Assembly: GCA_016703765.1 (NCBI GenBank)
Contig: JADJBL010000011.1
Span: 1-64,000, forward strand
Reading direction: 5' to 3'
Source of the DNA: Saprospirales bacterium
GTDB taxonomy: Bacteria > Bacteroidota > Bacteroidia > Chitinophagales > Saprospiraceae
DNA: 64,000 nt
Position numbers and translations under genes: made by a program. Of this stretch, positions 1 to 8,435 are shown piece after piece (the stretch's first letter is position 1; each line of letters begins with the position of its first letter). Below the pieces are notes generated by a model, which was not told the DNA's origin, searched no databases, and was given only the letters and a program-made list of their open reading frames with translations.

Positions 1-242
1 CTATATCACCACCATATCCCGGTCAATAGGTCCGGGACTTAGGCGGGGGGCGTTTGTGAGAGCTTATCGGTTGGTTATCCTCACCCTCTAGTCTCTGCAC
101 CTTCCAGGTTACATTTAAAACCATTCACCTGGCTTGGCTCAGGATTGCCTTCAGCGCGACCTGCTAAGGTTTCCCTGAATTAACCCCTTCACCCCTGGTT
201 TCTCCGTACGGGCACCTTTAGGAAAAATTTTGCCCTCTGATT
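1..242 (-). ncRNA. Group I self-splicing intron in the tRNA gene (3' end outside window)
   Basis: The minus strand carries the conserved group I core in the right order. The internal guide GGTG (216-213) can pair with the exon end CAU through a terminal U-G pair. The P element AATTCAGGGAAACC is at 181-168, the Q element AATCCTGAGCCAAGCC at 146-131, the R element GTGCAGAGACTAGA at 100-87, and the start of the S element GATATAG at 7-1. P pairs with Q (TTCAGG/CCTGAG) to form P4, and R with S forms P7. The arrangement, including a GUG guide and insertion after a CAU anticodon, resembles the Azoarcus tRNA-Ile(CAU) intron. No homing endonuclease frame is visible. The last P7 bases, P9 and the 3' splice site are off the edge. 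Confidence 0.88.
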
Positions 243-279
243 ATGAGTCAGATGCTCTGACCAGCTGAGCTAAGGGACC
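243..279 (-). tRNA. tRNA (CAU anticodon), 5' exon only, interrupted by a group I intron
   Basis: Read on the minus strand from 279, the sequence gives an acceptor strand GGTCCCT, the D arm GCTC...GAGC, the anticodon stem TCTGA and loop CTCAT, with the anticodon CAT at 245-243. After that the expected variable loop and T arm do not follow; group I intron core elements do. The tRNA is therefore split after the last anticodon base (U36), and the 3' exon must lie beyond the left edge of the window. CAU could be elongator Met or, after lysidine modification, Ile2. The visible half does not decide between them. Confidence 0.85.
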
Positions 280-384
280 TCTTTTGGCAACGCAAAAATA
301 GGGTTTTCAAAATGGGTATGCAAGCCGGATTTTTTTAATCTTTACTAAAGCCAAAGCGTTATACAGTTTCAAGAACACTCCACT

Positions 385-1452
385 ATGCGCCTCCTGATAT
401 TCTCTCTGCTTCTCGCCAGCTCCCTCTCCCTTTCCGCACAAGACCGCATCGCGCTGGAAAACCCCTCCTTCGAAGACGTGCCCCAAACGGGCCGCGTGCC
501 GCAGAGTTGGGACAACTGTGGCGCCCCCAACCAGACGCCACCCGATATTCACCCCAACGACTTCCCGCCGTACCATTTCTTCGGCGTCAACCTCCGGCCG
601 GACGACGGCTGGACCTACCTGGGCATGGTGGCCCGGCAGACGGACACCCGGGAAGGAGTCACTCAAAAGCTGGCGATGCCCATGAAGGCCGGCGCGCAAT
701 ACCTGTTCAGCCTTTCCCTGGCCCGCTCGAAAACCTACTTCAGCGGCTCCATGGGTGAGGTGGATTTCACCAGGCCCGTCGTGCTTCGCATCTGGGGCGG
801 CGATGCGCCCTGCGCCCCCGGCGAACTCCTCGCCCTCACTGTGCCGGTCGAAAACACCGAGTGGCTGGAATACGTCTTTACCCTGAGCCCCACCCAGGCC
901 TGGCCCTACCTGACCCTCGAAGCTTTTTACGCCGGTGAAGAACTCTACAACGGCCACGTGCTGCTCGACCATTGCTCCGACCTGGTGCTGCTGCCTCCCC
1001 CGCTCCTGCAGGAAGATCTGGAAGCGATGGACGACGCGAAACTCGAAACGACCATGTTGGAATCGGTTAAAAAACAGTTGTCGATTGGGAAATTGGGCGA
1101 CCTGACCGCCGTGCCCTACCTCGGGGTCTGCTATAAATCTTCGGTATTCGAACAGGAGGTCGCCGAAATGGGCCTCCGCCGCTTTGTCAACAACGCCCCC
1201 TACGGCGAACTGACCTCCCTCATCCGGGCCCTGGAAGCCCTCCGGGTAGAAAAGAACCTGGCTCTACTGAAAGACGTGACCCGCATTTCCAGAAAAAACA
1301 AAAACCAGATCAGCCCCGAGGAATACCAGTATTTCGAAAGAGCGGATGCCGCATTTGAAGAAAACCTCGCATCCGAACCAATCCGAGACAAACGGCTCGA
1401 ATATATCAGGAAGCATCGCGGGGAGATTATCGCGGAATTATTGGGGTTGTAA
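385..1452 (+). CDS. Secreted protein of unknown function
   Basis: The 355-residue product begins with a clear signal peptide (hydrophobic residues 4-16, then SLSAQ at the cleavage point). Residues 20-195 start with a NPSFEDVP motif and look like a jelly-roll, carbohydrate-binding-like module that appears fused to other domains in Bacteroidota secreted proteins. The remainder (about 205-355) is helical and charged with no recognised motif. There is no T9SS sorting domain. Its 3' end overlaps the convergent trmB by 15 bp. Function not recognised; the module assignment is an impression from sequence style, not a search. Confidence 0.8.
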   Translation: MRLLIFSLLLASSLSLSAQDRIALENPSFEDVPQTGRVPQSWDNCGAPNQTPPDIHPNDFPPYHFFGVNLRPDDGWTYLGMVARQTDTREGVTQKLAMPMKAGAQYLFSLSLARSKTYFSGSMGEVDFTRPVVLRIWGGDAPCAPGELLALTVPVENTEWLEYVFTLSPTQAWPYLTLEAFYAGEELYNGHVLLDHCSDLVLLPPPLLQEDLEAMDDAKLETTMLESVKKQLSIGKLGDLTAVPYLGVCYKSSVFEQEVAEMGLRRFVNNAPYGELTSLIRALEALRVEKNLALLKDVTRISRKNKNQISPEEYQYFERADAAFEENLASEPIRDKRLEYIRKHRGEIIAELLGL

Positions 1453-2133
1453 GGCGCGAAACCTCACATATTTAATCCGCCGCCCCTCCTCCAAATGCAT
1501 GTGCTCGTAAGTCGTCTTTAAATCCAGTTCGGGCATGGGCAGGGGCTTGGCGTAGATGTCGTGGTCGTGATACTCCAACTGAAAATCCGTGCGGGTAGCC
1601 AGGACCTCCAGGGTGTATTCGTACAAAGTGGGGTCGTCGGTCTTGAGGTGGATCAACCCGCCGGCTTGCAGGACCTTTATGTATTCTTCCAAAAAAAGCG
1701 GCGCCGTGAGCCGCCGGTTGGGACTGTTGAGGAAAGGATCCGGGAAGGTGATCCAGATCTCGGCGACCTCTCCCGGGCCGAAAAAATGCCGGATCAACTC
1801 GATGCGGGTGCGCAGGAATGCAGCGTTAGGGAGATTTTCCGCCAGAGCCTTGCGGGCGCCTTTCCAAATACGGGCGCCCTTGATGTCCACCCCGATGAAA
1901 TGCCGATTGGGGTACATCCGCGCCAGCCCCAGGGTGTATTCGCCGCCCCCGCAGGCCAGTTCCAGCGTAATGGGCCGGCTCTGGCCGAAATGCCGTTCGT
2001 TCCAATGCCCCCTCAGGTCGATGGGCTCCCCGTCGACGCCTGTGAGCACCGGCTCCCGATACGAAAAGTTCTCGAACACGTTCGGGAACGTCAGCAGCTC
2101 GGAGAATTTTTGGAGTTTATTGCGCTTGCTCAT
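1438..2133 (-). CDS. trmB: tRNA (guanine-N7-)-methyltransferase TrmB
   Basis: The 231-residue protein transfers a methyl group from S-adenosylmethionine to N7 of G46 in the tRNA variable loop. The SAM-binding motif LELACGGGEYTLGLA lies near residues 57-71, followed by the acidic end of strand 2 (GVDIKG) and the TrmB signature WITFPDPF near residue 127. Length is normal for the family. The start at 2133 lies inside the last codons of the upstream hydrolase reading frame (17-bp overlap), suggesting translational coupling on the minus strand. Confidence 0.93.
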   Translation of the reverse strand: MSKRNKLQKFSELLTFPNVFENFSYREPVLTGVDGEPIDLRGHWNERHFGQSRPITLELACGGGEYTLGLARMYPNRHFIGVDIKGARIWKGARKALAENLPNAAFLRTRIELIRHFFGPGEVAEIWITFPDPFLNSPNRRLTAPLFLEEYIKVLQAGGLIHLKTDDPTLYEYTLEVLATRTDFQLEYHDHDIYAKPLPMPELDLKTTYEHMHLEEGRRIKYVRFRALQPQ

Positions 2134-2952
2134 TTTTTTGGGTGAGGGGTGCCCCTAAAATTTTTTCCATCTCCACCAAATACTTATCGTAGTACAGCAA
2201 ATCATTGTGCGAGCCCCCTTCGATCCGGAAAAACCGGTCGCCTGGTTTAAGCACGGGTTTGAGGGCGGCGGCTACGCGGAAGGGCACGACGAGGTCTTCG
2301 TCGCCCTGGAATATGTAAACGGGAATGGATACGCTTCTGAGCCAGCGGTGGTTGGGGAAGAGGTACTTGTAGCGAAAAACCGGCGGCATGAAGGGGAAAT
2401 AGGCCCGAAACACGCGCCGCATGCTGGCGAAGGGGGTCTCCAGGATGAGGAGACGGGCCTCCACGCGACCGGCGAGCCAGGAGGCGAAGGCGGAGCCCAT
2501 CGAGCGGCCGAAGATGACGATCTGCTCGGGAGGGTAATGTGCGCGGACAAAATCGTAGACCGCCCGGGCGTCTTCGTACAGGATGGATTCGGTGCGGCGG
2601 CCGCGGCTTTTCCCGAAGCCGCGGTAGTCGTAGGTGAAAAAATCGTAGCCGAGGCGGGCGAAGAAGTAATGCAGATGGCCCCAGCGCCGCAGGCTCCCGC
2701 GGTGCCGTGGCAATAGAGGATCACCCCCCGGGTTTTGGGGCGCTGGTCCTGGCGAAACCAAAGGGCGTTGAGACGTCCCTTGTCGGGGCTTTGGATAAAC
2801 AGTTCTTCGTAGGGTTTTTCAAAAACATAGGAGTAGTCCTCCCGCAGGCGCTCGGGGCGAAAGATGAAAAAATCCTGAATGACCATGGTGAAAAAGTTGC
2901 CCAAGGCCAAGGCCACAACCAGCGCAATCAATAAGTAAAGCCAAAATTCCAT
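2117..2952 (-). CDS. Alpha/beta hydrolase, membrane-anchored; frameshifted as sequenced
   Basis: An N-terminal hydrophobic anchor (residues 4-25) is followed by an alpha/beta hydrolase domain. The first 86 residues are read in one frame up to CHGTAG; the rest, starting SLRRWGHLHYFF, continues in another frame. One base is missing near 2695, next to a CCC run. The restored protein has the nucleophile elbow GRSMGS, the acid in GDEDLVVP and the histidine in GGSHND, so the triad is complete. The gene at 37168-38025 is an intact paralogue with the same architecture and aligns through the break (WGKFARDF against WGHLHYFF). Substrate unknown. Confidence 0.85.
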
Positions 2953-2990
2953 ACGGCGCCAAAACTAGGCAATTTTCAGCAGGCAATGAT

Positions 2991-2998
2991 TATTTTTG
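2991..2998 (+). promoter_or_regulatory. Candidate -7 promoter box for the outer-membrane protein gene
   Basis: TATTTTTG matches the Bacteroidota -7 consensus TAnnTTTG and lies about 80 bp before the chosen start codon in the gap between divergent genes. No good TTTG -33 box is seen at the expected distance. Confidence 0.4.
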
Positions 2999-3076
2999 CG
3001 GTACAACGCAGCAGAGTTCCCCTTGCTCTGTTTAGGATTAAGGAAAAGATTTTTTTACCTGTTAATAACCTCCTTC

Positions 3077-3973
3077 ATGAAAAACATATTTACGATACTC
3101 TTTGTCCTGGCCCTCTTTGGCGCCGCCAACGCCCAGGGACTGGCTTACGGATTCAAGGCGGGATTGAACTTCTCCACCCTCGAAGGCGATCTGGAAAAAG
3201 ACGATAAAGGCGCGAGCGTCGAGGAATTCAACCGGGTGGGCAGCTTTCACGTGGGTTTTGGGTTTTCTTACGGGTTCACGGAACGGATCGGGGCGAGGGC
3301 GGAGCTGATGTATTCCCAGAAAGGCGCGCGGTTCCGCTACGAAGGGACCTCTTACGAGATTCTCACTTCGAAGACCGGAGACCTGATCTATAGTAACGGC
3401 ACGCGGAATACTATAAATAACGTGTTGAACTCCTATATCGACCTGCCGGTTCTTTTTTATGCGCGGCCTCTGAGTTGGTTGGAGATCAGCTTCGGGCCGA
3501 GCGTCGGATTGCTGGTCAGCTCTACCGGGTCCGGCTCGACGGCTTTCAGCGGAAAGACTTTCCTGATCGGCGGCACGCCCTCCGAAAAGACAGTGCCGGA
3601 GCATTCCTTTACCCTGGAAACCAACTACCTGAGCGACGAAACCGGCGAGGCGGATGTGTCCACCACCACTCCATTGACGATCGGTAGCCAGACGGTCGAT
3701 ATCCCCGCCAACATCGGCGCTTATTACGACATCCCTCGCGGCGACGGCAGCTTTTTCAACGCCCTCGACCTCGGTCTCAACGCCGGGCTTTCCCTCTACC
3801 TCAGCCCTACCCTCTACATCGGCGGCCGCCTGAACTACGGCTTGTCGGACGTCACCAACAACAATTATGAATTTTCGCAGGTGAAGCTCGATGCCCAAAA
3901 TGCCCGCATCCCGCGTGCAGATATGGATCGGAATGTGTCGATACAGGCGTCGGTCGGGTTTAACCTGAGATGA
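3077..3973 (+). CDS. Outer-membrane beta-barrel protein, PorT-like family
   Basis: Starting at the ATG at 3077 gives a 298-residue protein with a standard signal peptide (MKNIFTILF...ANAQG). The frame is open further upstream but that extension would bury the signal peptide. The mature part has the features of an outer-membrane barrel: FKAGLNFS after the signal, GFGFSYGF, RAELMYSQKGA, then alternating aromatic strands and a final strand ending in NLR. It belongs to the broad PorT/OMP_b-brl_2 type of Bacteroidota barrels. These are structural or transport proteins of the outer membrane; no specific role can be assigned. Confidence 0.8.
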   Translation: MKNIFTILFVLALFGAANAQGLAYGFKAGLNFSTLEGDLEKDDKGASVEEFNRVGSFHVGFGFSYGFTERIGARAELMYSQKGARFRYEGTSYEILTSKTGDLIYSNGTRNTINNVLNSYIDLPVLFYARPLSWLEISFGPSVGLLVSSTGSGSTAFSGKTFLIGGTPSEKTVPEHSFTLETNYLSDETGEADVSTTTPLTIGSQTVDIPANIGAYYDIPRGDGSFFNALDLGLNAGLSLYLSPTLYIGGRLNYGLSDVTNNNYEFSQVKLDAQNARIPRADMDRNVSIQASVGFNLR

Positions 3974-4032
3974 GTTTTGAGTTTTTAAGGGTATAAGTTT
4001 TTGGCGTTAAAAACTTATAAAAACTTAAAAAC
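3972..4032. repeat. Stop-anchored tandem-unit hairpin A
   Basis: The arm begins at the stop codon of the barrel gene (TGAGTTTTGAGTTTTTAAGG) and is mirrored by AAAAACTTATAAAAACTTAAAAAC just before the stop of the convergent gene at 4037. It is a long imperfect stem with a short GGCGTT loop, made of degenerate units of about 7-8 nt. See hairpins B-L. Confidence 0.75.
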
Positions 4033-4036
4033 CTGA

Positions 4037-4963
4037 TTAATGCAGTTTATCAAAATCCTCCACAATATCGAACAGCATGGAGATATCCTCGTAGAACTCC
4101 CGGACAAGCTCGAAGCTGGTATTGGAGCGGAAGAGGTAGGGCTCCAGGATATTTCGGTCGCCGGTGATGGCCAGGTAGATATTGGTATCGATGAATGAGA
4201 TATAGATCTCCTTATCGGTTTCATCCCGGTAATCCACGAGGAAGTTTTGCATATCGAGGGAGAGCAGGTCGCGCACTTTGGCGTCGGGGGTGGCGTAGGA
4301 GAGGAAGGTCTCGCGAAATTCCTCGCTGCGCATCATGTCGTTGATGCTCCGCGCGCCGTCGCTTACAGAATGCCGGATAGCCCGTGACAGGTATTGGCGG
4401 TATTCCTTCGGGTAGATGGTGATGGCGCCCTGAAGGGACTCCTCCAGGGTGGCGTGCAGAAAGATGCCTTTGAAGACGTAGTTGAGGCGACTGCGCACCC
4501 TGGAGAACTCGCGGACGTTGAGCTCGCAGAGCTCGAAGCTGATGCTGCCAATCTTACCCTTTATATAATCTTCCGCCTCGTACACGTCGGCATTGGAGCC
4601 GAACAGCTTGCTCTCGTGAAAAAGGCTTTTGGGCAAGCCTCCTTTGGCCTCGTAGGTCAGGGCGCCGTAGTTGACGCTGTCGTCTATGAAATCGAGGATG
4701 AGGCTGACGATCTGCGGTTTGAAGGCGCGAAAAAACCGCTGGATGCGGTAGCCCAGAAAGGAGATATACATCCCGATGGGCAGGGTCAGGAGCAGGGTGA
4801 TGAACCAGATGCCCACCACCATTTCGAACAGGAAGACGCCCAGGAGGAAGAGCAAGGACAGGAAAAGCAGCAACAACAGGCGCTTTCGCTGCTTGTCGAG
4901 CCGCATGAGCTCCGGGTGGATCGTATGATTGTAGAAAATTCTGAATTCCTCCAGGCGACGCAT
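4037..4963 (-). CDS. DUF3137-family membrane protein
   Basis: The 308-residue protein has a charged N-terminus (residues 1-27), two adjacent transmembrane helices (about 28-48 and 50-70), then a long cytosolic domain. That domain carries DUF3137 landmarks: LFGSNADVYEAEDYIKGKIG, an ELCELNV stretch and the FKGIFLHATLEE segment followed by ITIYPKEY. Function of the family is unknown. It is monocistronic, transcribed away from the T9SS cargo gene, and shares a hairpin with the convergent barrel gene. Confidence 0.75.
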   Translation of the reverse strand: MRRLEEFRIFYNHTIHPELMRLDKQRKRLLLLLFLSLLFLLGVFLFEMVVGIWFITLLLTLPIGMYISFLGYRIQRFFRAFKPQIVSLILDFIDDSVNYGALTYEAKGGLPKSLFHESKLFGSNADVYEAEDYIKGKIGSISFELCELNVREFSRVRSRLNYVFKGIFLHATLEESLQGAITIYPKEYRQYLSRAIRHSVSDGARSINDMMRSEEFRETFLSYATPDAKVRDLLSLDMQNFLVDYRDETDKEIYISFIDTNIYLAITGDRNILEPYLFRSNTSFELVREFYEDISMLFDIVEDFDKLH

Positions 4964-5119
4964 AAATGGCAGGTATTGGTCAAAAATGCCAAAATTTTAC
5001 AATTTAACCCATAATTTGAAAAGCCATCGTGTTGAATCAACACTTTTATTGCTTTAATGTTACTATATTTACGGGTGTTTGAAACTCAAAAATCTTTCTA
5101 AACCTAAATCGATGTTTTT

Positions 5120-5854
5120 ATGAAGAAGCTGTACTTTATTCTTTCCTTTCTTCTTTTCGCAGGCTTCGCCATGGCCCAAAACAATGAGGCTATTGCCGGC
5201 TCTTGCAAAAACTCTACCGCCGAATCCGTTACGATCGTTTTCGACGAAAGCATGAACTGTACCAACTCCCCCGGCGATCTGGCCGGCCTTGCGGAAATCG
5301 GATTTCACTCCGGTTACAGCGGCTGGACCAACGTGGTTACCTGGGATGCCGCTACGGCTGTTAAACTGGTGAACGACGGAAACGACAAATTTTCCGGCAC
5401 CATCACCCCGGCTACCTACTATGCCGGCGCTGTATGGGCTACCCTCGATGTCGTAAACTTCGTGCTGAACCAAGGCCCCGCCGTTCCGGCCGAACCCTGG
5501 GCTTCCGAAGGCAAAGACAACAACGCCGACGGTACCGCTTGCCAGGATTTCTTCCTGACGCTGGCTACCCTGGCTGAATGCACCAGCTCGACCATCGACC
5601 ATGTGCTTTCCAACAGCATCGCCGTGACGCCCAACCCGTTCAGCGAAACCGCTGTGATCAGCTTTTCCAACACCAACAACCAGGTGTTCGACATCACCGT
5701 TACCAGCCTGACCGGCCAGGTAGTGCGCAATTTCCAAAACGTAAGCGGTAGCGCCGTGGAACTCGAAAGAGGCAACATGACCACCGGTATGTATTTCGTG
5801 ACCTTCGTGTCCGAAACCGGAAAAATCGCCACCACGAAAGTGGTCGTACGTTAA
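5120..5854 (+). CDS. Secreted T9SS cargo protein with C-terminal sorting domain
   Basis: The 244-residue protein has a signal peptide (residues 1-20, FAMAQ cleavage) and a mature region rich in Gly, Asn and Thr. A typical type A T9SS sorting domain occupies the last 75 or so residues: VTPNPFSETAVISF, a VTSLTGQVV core, a GMYFVTF motif and TKVVVR at the end. The Por machinery should export it across the outer membrane and anchor or release it. The mature module (about residues 21-165) has conserved-looking cysteines but no recognised fold. A strong terminator follows directly. Confidence 0.85.
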   Translation: MKKLYFILSFLLFAGFAMAQNNEAIAGSCKNSTAESVTIVFDESMNCTNSPGDLAGLAEIGFHSGYSGWTNVVTWDAATAVKLVNDGNDKFSGTITPATYYAGAVWATLDVVNFVLNQGPAVPAEPWASEGKDNNADGTACQDFFLTLATLAECTSSTIDHVLSNSIAVTPNPFSETAVISFSNTNNQVFDITVTSLTGQVVRNFQNVSGSAVELERGNMTTGMYFVTFVSETGKIATTKVVVR

Positions 5855-5878
5855 TCCTGCCCTAAACAAGTGTAGGGT

Positions 5879-5913
5879 AAGCCCGCTCTCCTCTGGGAGC
5901 GGGCTTATTTTTT
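5879..5913 (+). terminator. Rho-independent terminator
   Basis: The stem AAGCCCGC/GCGGGCTT, extended by further pairs around a small loop, is followed by a run of T residues, 25 bp after the T9SS cargo stop codon. Confidence 0.9.
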
Positions 5914-5968
5914 GTGGACCCAACCTTTCTGAAAAGCCCCCGGTCCTTGATAGAGTTCCCGGCTCTCG

Positions 5969-5999
5969 TTTGTTTCTTTCAGAAAAATCCTTAATTTTG
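5969..5999 (+). promoter_or_regulatory. Bacteroidota promoter for bamD
   Basis: TTTG at 5969-5972 and TAATTTTG at 5992-5999 are separated by 19 nt and match the Bacteroidota consensus TTTG-N19-TAnnTTTG. The bamD ATG at 6007 lies only 7 nt after the -7 box, so the transcript would have almost no leader. Confidence 0.65.
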
Positions 6000-6006
6000 C
6001 AGCCCT

Positions 6007-6846
6007 ATGAAAAAAGCTTTTTGGGTCCTTTCCACCATTTTATTGTTTGCCCTTCCGGGCTGCAAGTCGGAGTTCGAGAAGATCCGGACGAGCGGCGACG
6101 CGGAGACTATGTATAAAATGGCCGTGGATCTTTACGACAAAGGGGAGTACCTCAAAGCCCAAACTCTGTTCGAACTGGTGATCGGCGCCTTCCGCGGCCG
6201 CAAGGAACTGGAAGACGTGTACTTCAAATACGCCTACACCTTTTTCTACCTGGAAAAATTCGTCCTCGCCGCCTACTATTTCGAAAGCTTCTCCAACACC
6301 TTCCCGACCAGCGAAAAGCGGGAGGATGCGTATTATATGACCGCGTTTTCCTATTACCAGATGTCCCCTTCTTATCGACTGGACCAGCAATACTCCGACC
6401 TGGCGATCGAAGCCTTTCAGCTCTTTGTCAATACCTACCCACAGAGCGAACGGGTGGACGAATGCACCCGCCTGATCGACATCATGCGCAAAAAGCTGGA
6501 AACAAAAGCATTCGAAGCGGCGTTAATGTATTTCGATATGCGGCAGTACCAGTCGGCCACCCGGTCTTTTGAAAACCTGCTCAAGGATTTTCCGGAAACC
6601 AAAAACGCCCAGGAAGTCCGCTATCTGATCGTTCAATCCGCTTTCCTTCTGGCCGACAACAGCGTGCTCGACAAGCAGAAAGAAAGATACCAGGCCGCGC
6701 TGAACTACGCCAGGGAGTTTGTCCAGAAATACCCCCGCGGGGCGAAGACCAGAGAAGTAAAGATCATTTTAGATACCGCTGAAAAAAAATTAAAATCCAT
6801 AGCTGATGGCAGATATCAAGAACAAAGTGCAAGGGATCGATCCTAA
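6007..6846 (+). CDS. bamD: Outer-membrane assembly lipoprotein BamD
   Basis: The 279-residue protein is a lipoprotein (lipobox LPGC, Cys20) built of tetratricopeptide-like helical repeats from residue 30 to 260. Repeat motifs include YKMAVDLYDKGEYLKAQTLF, YYFESFSNTFPTSE and FQLFVNTYPQSE. It is a BAM complex subunit that helps insert beta-barrel proteins into the outer membrane from the periplasmic side. It heads a run of genes with rpoZ, coaBC and a DUF4835 gene, an order familiar from other Bacteroidota. Its last 41 bp overlap the rpoZ start. Confidence 0.92.
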   Translation: MKKAFWVLSTILLFALPGCKSEFEKIRTSGDAETMYKMAVDLYDKGEYLKAQTLFELVIGAFRGRKELEDVYFKYAYTFFYLEKFVLAAYYFESFSNTFPTSEKREDAYYMTAFSYYQMSPSYRLDQQYSDLAIEAFQLFVNTYPQSERVDECTRLIDIMRKKLETKAFEAALMYFDMRQYQSATRSFENLLKDFPETKNAQEVRYLIVQSAFLLADNSVLDKQKERYQAALNYAREFVQKYPRGAKTREVKIILDTAEKKLKSIADGRYQEQSARDRS

Positions 6847-7150
6847 TGTGCGCGCCCGCGACGTAGGCGGAATGGCCGAAGAAACTGCGAATATTTACGA
6901 AACCCTGAACATCATCGCCAAGCGCTCCAAGCAGCTTGCGATCGATATCAAGCAGGAACTGCACCAGAAACTCGAAGAATTCGCAGTCAACTCCGACACC
7001 ATCGAGGAAGTGACGGAAAACAAGGAGCAGATCGAGATCTCCAAGTTCTACGAGCGCCTGCCCAACCCCGTGATCATCGCCATGGAGGAATACCTGGCCG
7101 GCGACCTGCACTACCACTACACCGACAGGAAGAAAAAACCACGCCCGTAA
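6806..7150 (+). CDS. rpoZ: DNA-directed RNA polymerase omega subunit
   Basis: The 114-residue protein carries the omega/Rpb6 helix region NIYETLNIIAKRSKQLAIDIKQELHQKLEEF and the C-terminal ITKFYERLPNP-like segment (here ISKFYERLPNP) seen in Bacteroidota omega subunits. Omega assists assembly of beta' into core RNA polymerase. The start at 6806 overlaps bamD by 41 bp, so the two are probably translated from one message. The position between bamD and coaBC supports the identification. Confidence 0.85.
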   Translation: MADIKNKVQGIDPNVRARDVGGMAEETANIYETLNIIAKRSKQLAIDIKQELHQKLEEFAVNSDTIEEVTENKEQIEISKFYERLPNPVIIAMEEYLAGDLHYHYTDRKKKPRP

Positions 7151-7192
7151 TCCCTTCCACTTTCACCCCGACCGCCGATTGCGGGTACTGAT

Positions 7193-8405
7193 ATGACCCA
7201 CCTGCAAGGAAAAAAGATCATTCTGGGCATTTCCGGCAGTATCGCAGCCTACAAGGCGGCTAACCTGACCCGCCTGCTGGTGAAGGCAGGGGCTGAAGTA
7301 CAGATCCTCATGACCCGGGCCGCCGCCGACTTTATCACTCCGCTCACGCTGAGCACCTTGTCCAAACGGCCCGTTATTTCCGATATCCATACCGGAGAAA
7401 GCTGGAACAGCCACGTGGACCTCGGCCTCTGGGCCGACGCCCTGGTGCTGGCACCCGTGACCGCCACAACCCTGGGCAAACTGGCCTCCGGCATCGCCGA
7501 CAATATCCTCGTGGCCACCTACCTCTCGGCGCGCTGCCCCGTTTTCTTCGCCCCCGCCATGGATGTGGACATGTGGAAACACCCCTCTACCCGGCGCAAC
7601 GTGCAACTCCTCGAATCCTTCGGCAACCGCCTCATCGAGGTGGGGTATGGCGAACTGGCCAGCGGCCTGACCGGCGAAGGGAGGATGGCAGAACCCGAGG
7701 AGATCCTCGACGCTGCTCGACCGCTTTTTTGCCGGAACCCAAACCCTCGTCGGGAAACGGGCCCTCGTCACCGCCGGGCCCACTTATGAAGCCATTGACC
7801 CCGTCCGTTTTATCGGAAATAACTCCTCCGGAAAAATGGGCATCGCCATCGCCGAATGCCTCGCCGAGAACGGCGCCCTCGTCGACCTGGTCCTCGGCCC
7901 TTCCTCGCTCGAACCGAAACACCCCAATATCAGCCTGACGCGGGTGCGCAGCGCCCAGGAAATGTACGAGGCCTCGATGGCCTTGTTCGATCAGGCGGAT
8001 ATAGCAGTGCTTTCCGCCGCGGTAGCCGACTACCGGCCCGCGAAACCCTCCGCCGAAAAGATCAAGAAGGACAAGGCCGACCTGCATATCGACCTGGAAC
8101 CTACCCCCGATATCGCCGCCACCCTCGGCGCCCGCAAAAAGCCCGGACAGGTACTGGCCGGCTTCGCGCTGGAAACCGAAAACGAGCTGGAAAACGCCGG
8201 GAAAAAGCGCCAAAAAAAGAACTTCGATTTCATCGTGCTCAACTCCCTGCGCGACCCTGGCGCGGGATTCCACCACGATACCAATAAAATTACCCTCGTT
8301 CATTCGGACAATAAGACGGAGGAATTTGAGTTAAAAAGCAAGCGGGCCGCAGCCGAAGATATCGTCGCGGCCCTGATCCGTTATTTGGAACGCGCCCGGC
8401 CCTGA
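7193..8405 (+). CDS. coaBC: Bifunctional CoaBC (phosphopantothenoylcysteine synthase/decarboxylase); frameshifted as sequenced
   Basis: CoaC (residues 1-180) is a flavoprotein that decarboxylates phosphopantothenoylcysteine. CoaB (the rest) ligates cysteine to phosphopantothenate. The first frame shows GKKIILGISGSIAAYKAA, SHVDLGLWADALVLAP and PAMDVDMW. The second has RFIGNNSSGKMG and KKDKADLHIDLEPTPDI. The frame changes between 7711 and 7716 (two bases missing or one extra), after EEILDA and before LDRFFAGTQTLVGKRALV. Joined length is about 404 residues, normal for CoaBC. The PASANT-like motif reads PVTATT, which is unusual. CoA synthesis is essential, so a sequence error is likelier than a dead gene. 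Confidence 0.9.
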
Positions 8406-8435
8406 GCCGGATAGGCGCAAAAAAATCCCGACCTT

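Noticed and set aside
1..242. Plus-strand coding or regulatory content at the left edge
   Set aside because: Read on the minus strand it is a group I intron core; no convincing protein or riboswitch is visible on the plus strand.
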